This document shows positions 16,750-19,564 of a stretch of 19,564 nucleotides of DNA, piece after piece (positions within the stretch are counted from its first letter, which is position 1; each line of letters opens with the position of its first letter). The position numbers were made by a program, and so were the translations under genes. The notes under the pieces were generated by a model, which was not told where the DNA came from, made no database searches, and saw only the letters and a program-made list of their open reading frames with translations. Origin of the DNA: Amoebophrya sp. AT5.2 (taxonomy: Eukaryota > Sar > Dinophyceae > Syndiniales > Amoebophryaceae); NCBI GenBank assembly GCA_005223375.1, contig RXOD01004647.1:1-19564 (forward strand). Direction: 5' to 3'.

Positions 16750-19564
16750 ATGCCGGAGGCACGTGCCGGTGTGCCGCCTCGCCCGGACCCGCTTGTGCAG
16801 TTTCTGGCGAAGACGCAGGATGGCAAAATCATCGCGAAGGATGCGTGTCCGGTCGTCTCCATGGTGCAGAGTGGGCTTTCGGAGCTGCTCCGCACGGCTG
16901 ACGGAGAGTCTCTGTCGCAGGACCTGCGCACGGACCTGCTCTTTACATGCTCGCGGCAGCTATTCGCGCCCGTTGCCGGCGAGGACGACGCCTCGAGGGC
17001 CAGTACGCCGCCAGAAGGCACCAGTGCCAGTAGCGGAGCCGCGCGTCGGTCGAGCCGCCAGCTCACAGGGACGAGTGCGGCGACCTCGTCCACGTCTCGC
17101 CCGGTTTTCTACCCGCTCCCGGACATGAACCTCAAGCTCGATTCGTTGTCGGAGGAGAAAAAGATAAGCGCCGTAACGTTTCAACTCCGGCACGATGAGC
17201 AGCGCTCAGAGGACGAAAACTTTGGGATATCGAGGGTACTACGAGTACGATTACGGAAGCTCTTTTACTTTTCTATGTGCTTCGTGGAGCTCGCTGGAGT
17301 TGGATTGGGCACAAAAGTCAGCGAGCGACTCTGTCCTTGTTTGAGTGCAGCTAGAAGTGAGTACGATTTCCTTCAATCATCGAATAAGCATCATCAACAT
17401 GAACATTCAGGTTTTCGGCTGTCCTTCTCTGCTTCGCGACCTTGATCACGAAGTAGTGAAGCAGCTGAGTCCCCACCTCCTCGGTCTTTGCAGAATGAAG
17501 ACGGCGAAGCGACCCTTCAACTACAGCAGCTGCTACAGCATCGGAGGCAGCCTGTTGCGAAAAAGCACACACGGGCGGCGCGCGATAGAGCTGCACAAGC
17601 AGATGCTGGCGCTGGAGGGGGATCTGGATAGAATTCTGTTGGGCTTCGTCGACAGTATTCTGGAGGACATCGACTACTTGAAGCAGAAAGACAACGAATT
17701 TCTGATTCTCGGATTCTTGTTTTCGCCTCTCAGCTATGTCGACTCGCTCACGGATAAGGCACGGGGACGCATCTTTAAAATGGCGAAAAGTAGTGCGGAC
17801 GAGGCTAAGTCGAGTGCACCATCGGACAGGGCTAGTGCTTCGTCATCGTCCTCGTCTACAGGCGCAAATCAGCTGGAATTTCGGTGGCGGACATCGCAGA
17901 AGCACATTACCGTAGACTACGTCAAGGCGCACAAGCGTGCGTTCTGCGCTCAAATGCGCGAGCACTACTACGCGTCTGGAACGAAGAGCAACCAGCCACG
18001 AAAAGTCTTGACTTTCCACTTTCTGCTGAAGGGGTTGAACGGGCGAGGAGGATATTCGTCCCCCCGCGGCAAAGGCGGCGGTGGCGGTTCGCCTCGGCGC
18101 AGTGGGGAAGCATCTGCAGCGCACGCGACCTCGTCGAGCGAGGTGATTGAGTGTTCCGCGACTTTCCATCTTTTCCACCAGAACCCGGAGACAAAATCAT
18201 GGGGCGCCTACTACAGCTACCCGCGTTGGGAGCCGTTGTTGGATGGCGTGTTTTTGAGTGCCAAGTTTGTTGCTGGTCTCGCGAAGGGGGTCAGCTTCAA
18301 GACCAAACAGAAGGAAAGCGGCGGCGGGCTCTTTTTCTCAAGCGCAAAGAAGGAGGATCCAGATGAGAAGAACAAATCACCCGACGAGCTTGCACTGCTC
18401 AAACTGATCAGCTACCAGCTTCCAAAACCGTCTACGGAGGTTGAGAAGTGCGTCATGGAGTCTGCCAAGCGGCTCGCTGCCGAATTCGAGTTTGTTCAGT
18501 TTTTCGGGCTGCTGCTTAGGCTGCACGAGTTGAAGAAAGATTTCGGTGGTAGCGGCAGCAACCCAAATACCTCCGAATCGAACTTCGTCGCAGACTGCCA
18601 GACCGTTCTGGCGAACCCACTCGTGCGCGCCCTGTACCGCGCGCGAACAAGCGCGCAACGGCTCCTCGCCATCGGCAAGCGCAACCATTTTGCGCAGCAC
18701 ATTTGGACCGGGTTCCGCCGCTCCTTCCGCCAGCTGCTGCGAGATGTCGAGAACAGTGGCAGCGCCGATCATCCTCCCGCTGTGATCGCGGGGGCTGCTT
18801 CGCTGCCGGGGTGTGACGTAAGCGTCTACTTCCTGTACCCGTGCCTGAAGCGGTACCTCGACTATTTCGAGGCACAAGAGAGCATTTTCTCGGTTTCGCT
18901 GGACGCATTGCGAGACACCGCGAGTCTACTGCAGACCAGCGAATGGTGCTCTTGCCTCCTCCTGATCCAAGCCTTCACGCCAGAAAGCGTCAAGAAAATC
19001 GACGACTACCTCGCCCAGGAAATCGACGACTCCTTTGCGCTCAACAGTCGTGAGGGCGGCAGCGGCCAGCAGAGCGCGACCGCTTTGTCGAAATCCGTGC
19101 GCTACAGCTTCGCCGACTTCATTCGTGGCTTGAATCCCCACATCCCGACTACTCCCGTGGATCAAAACCTCGCCCCGGCTGCCGTGTCGCGCAATTTTCC
19201 GCCGACGGTGTCTTCTGCGTGCCAACTGTTCCACTACCTGACAAAACAGAAGCTGGACGCAACCATCGCTAAAGCGTTCAAGCCGCTCGCCTGCGCCCGC
19301 CCCGCGCCGACGCGGAGACAGTGGCGCGCGGCGTTTCTGCGCTCGTATACGGTCGAGGTTCTGAAGCCCGTGCTCCTCCAACAGGTGTACTTGAACACGG
19401 CGCGAACGAAATTTCTCAAAGACTTTCTGTTCACTGGGGTGAACGAAGCGTACGCACGCCGGACGCGCGCGAAGGCCGGAAAAAAAGACGAAGCCAAATC
19501 ACCGGGCAGCGCGAGGAGCAGCGTGAACTTCTGCGGCCCGCACCTATTTCGCGGCAGCTACCCA
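16750..19564 (+). CDS. Large unrecognised protein, truncated by the window end
   Basis: Exon 1 16750-17235 (162 aa), intron 17236-17410 (GTACTA...ATTCAG, 175 nt), exon 2 17411 to the window edge with no stop in 718 codons; at least 880 aa. Joining is phase 0 (I-S-R|V-F-G-C-P-S-L-L). A donor nine bases later (GTACGA at 17245) is also in phase. ATG 16750 is the first in-frame start. I recognise no family. Exon 1 holds a Ser/Thr/Ala-rich linker at about 78-118. Exon 2 is mostly helical (LLRKSTHGRRAIELHKQMLA, then I-L-L-G-F-V-D-S-I-L-E-D-I-D-Y-L-K; later A-L-Y-R-A-R-T-S-A-Q-R-L-L-A-I-G-K and V-S-V-Y-F-L-Y-P-C-L-K-R-Y-L-D-Y-F). A poly-Ser insert lies near 287-315 and a Gly-rich one near 373-400. 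There is no signal peptide or clear membrane helix. The overall look is a large helical scaffold, and nothing firmer can be said. Confidence 0.75.

Overview
The window looks like nuclear DNA of a gene-dense unicellular eukaryote. I infer an alveolate of the dinoflagellate side (syndinian or perkinsid type), but that placement is not proven. The evidence is: seven protein genes, all on the + strand; short GT-AG introns of 72-319 nt that rejoin recognisable proteins in frame; coding DNA rich in G/C at third codon positions with AT-richer, pyrimidine-rich introns and spacers; a NIF3-like protein whose C-terminal third matches eukaryotic NIF3L1; and a plant PH1-like pleckstrin-homology protein. 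No rRNA, tRNA, CRISPR array, transposase or bacterial operon signal was seen.

Layout: (1) 135-1249, two tandem bacterial-type PH (bPH_1/PF08000-like) domains, with a tiny first exon; (2) 2674-5580, a 968-aa F-box protein with a C-terminal cysteine cluster; (3) 6335-7029, a three-exon single-PH-domain protein of the plant PH1 type; (4) 7944-9187, a three-exon NIF3-like protein; (5) 9751-12930, a 1059-aa protein of unknown function; (6) 13381-16084, a two-exon putative SAM-dependent methyltransferase of the Methyltransf_24 type with an N-terminal signal peptide or anchor; (7) 16750 to the window end, a two-exon unrecognised large protein that runs off the edge. Spacers are about 0.35-1.4 kb.

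The genes do not form an obvious pathway. Shared themes are lipid or membrane-binding PH modules (genes 1 and 3) and possible ubiquitin-ligase recruitment (gene 2). Co-orientation fits the unidirectional gene arrays known from dinoflagellates and perkinsids.

The most interesting signals are structural: an exon-1 sequence repeated inside the first intron of gene 1; a degenerate copy of that gene's 3' coding end just downstream; a 14-bp hairpin in the gene 6 intron; tandem duplicated splice acceptors after gene 6 that open two different C-terminal frames; a coding-like block in a second frame inside gene 5, interrupted by a hairpin carrying two stop codons; and clustered perfect palindromes in the spacers. 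All exon-intron models come from reading by eye and need transcript data. I did not find a convincing complete novel system.
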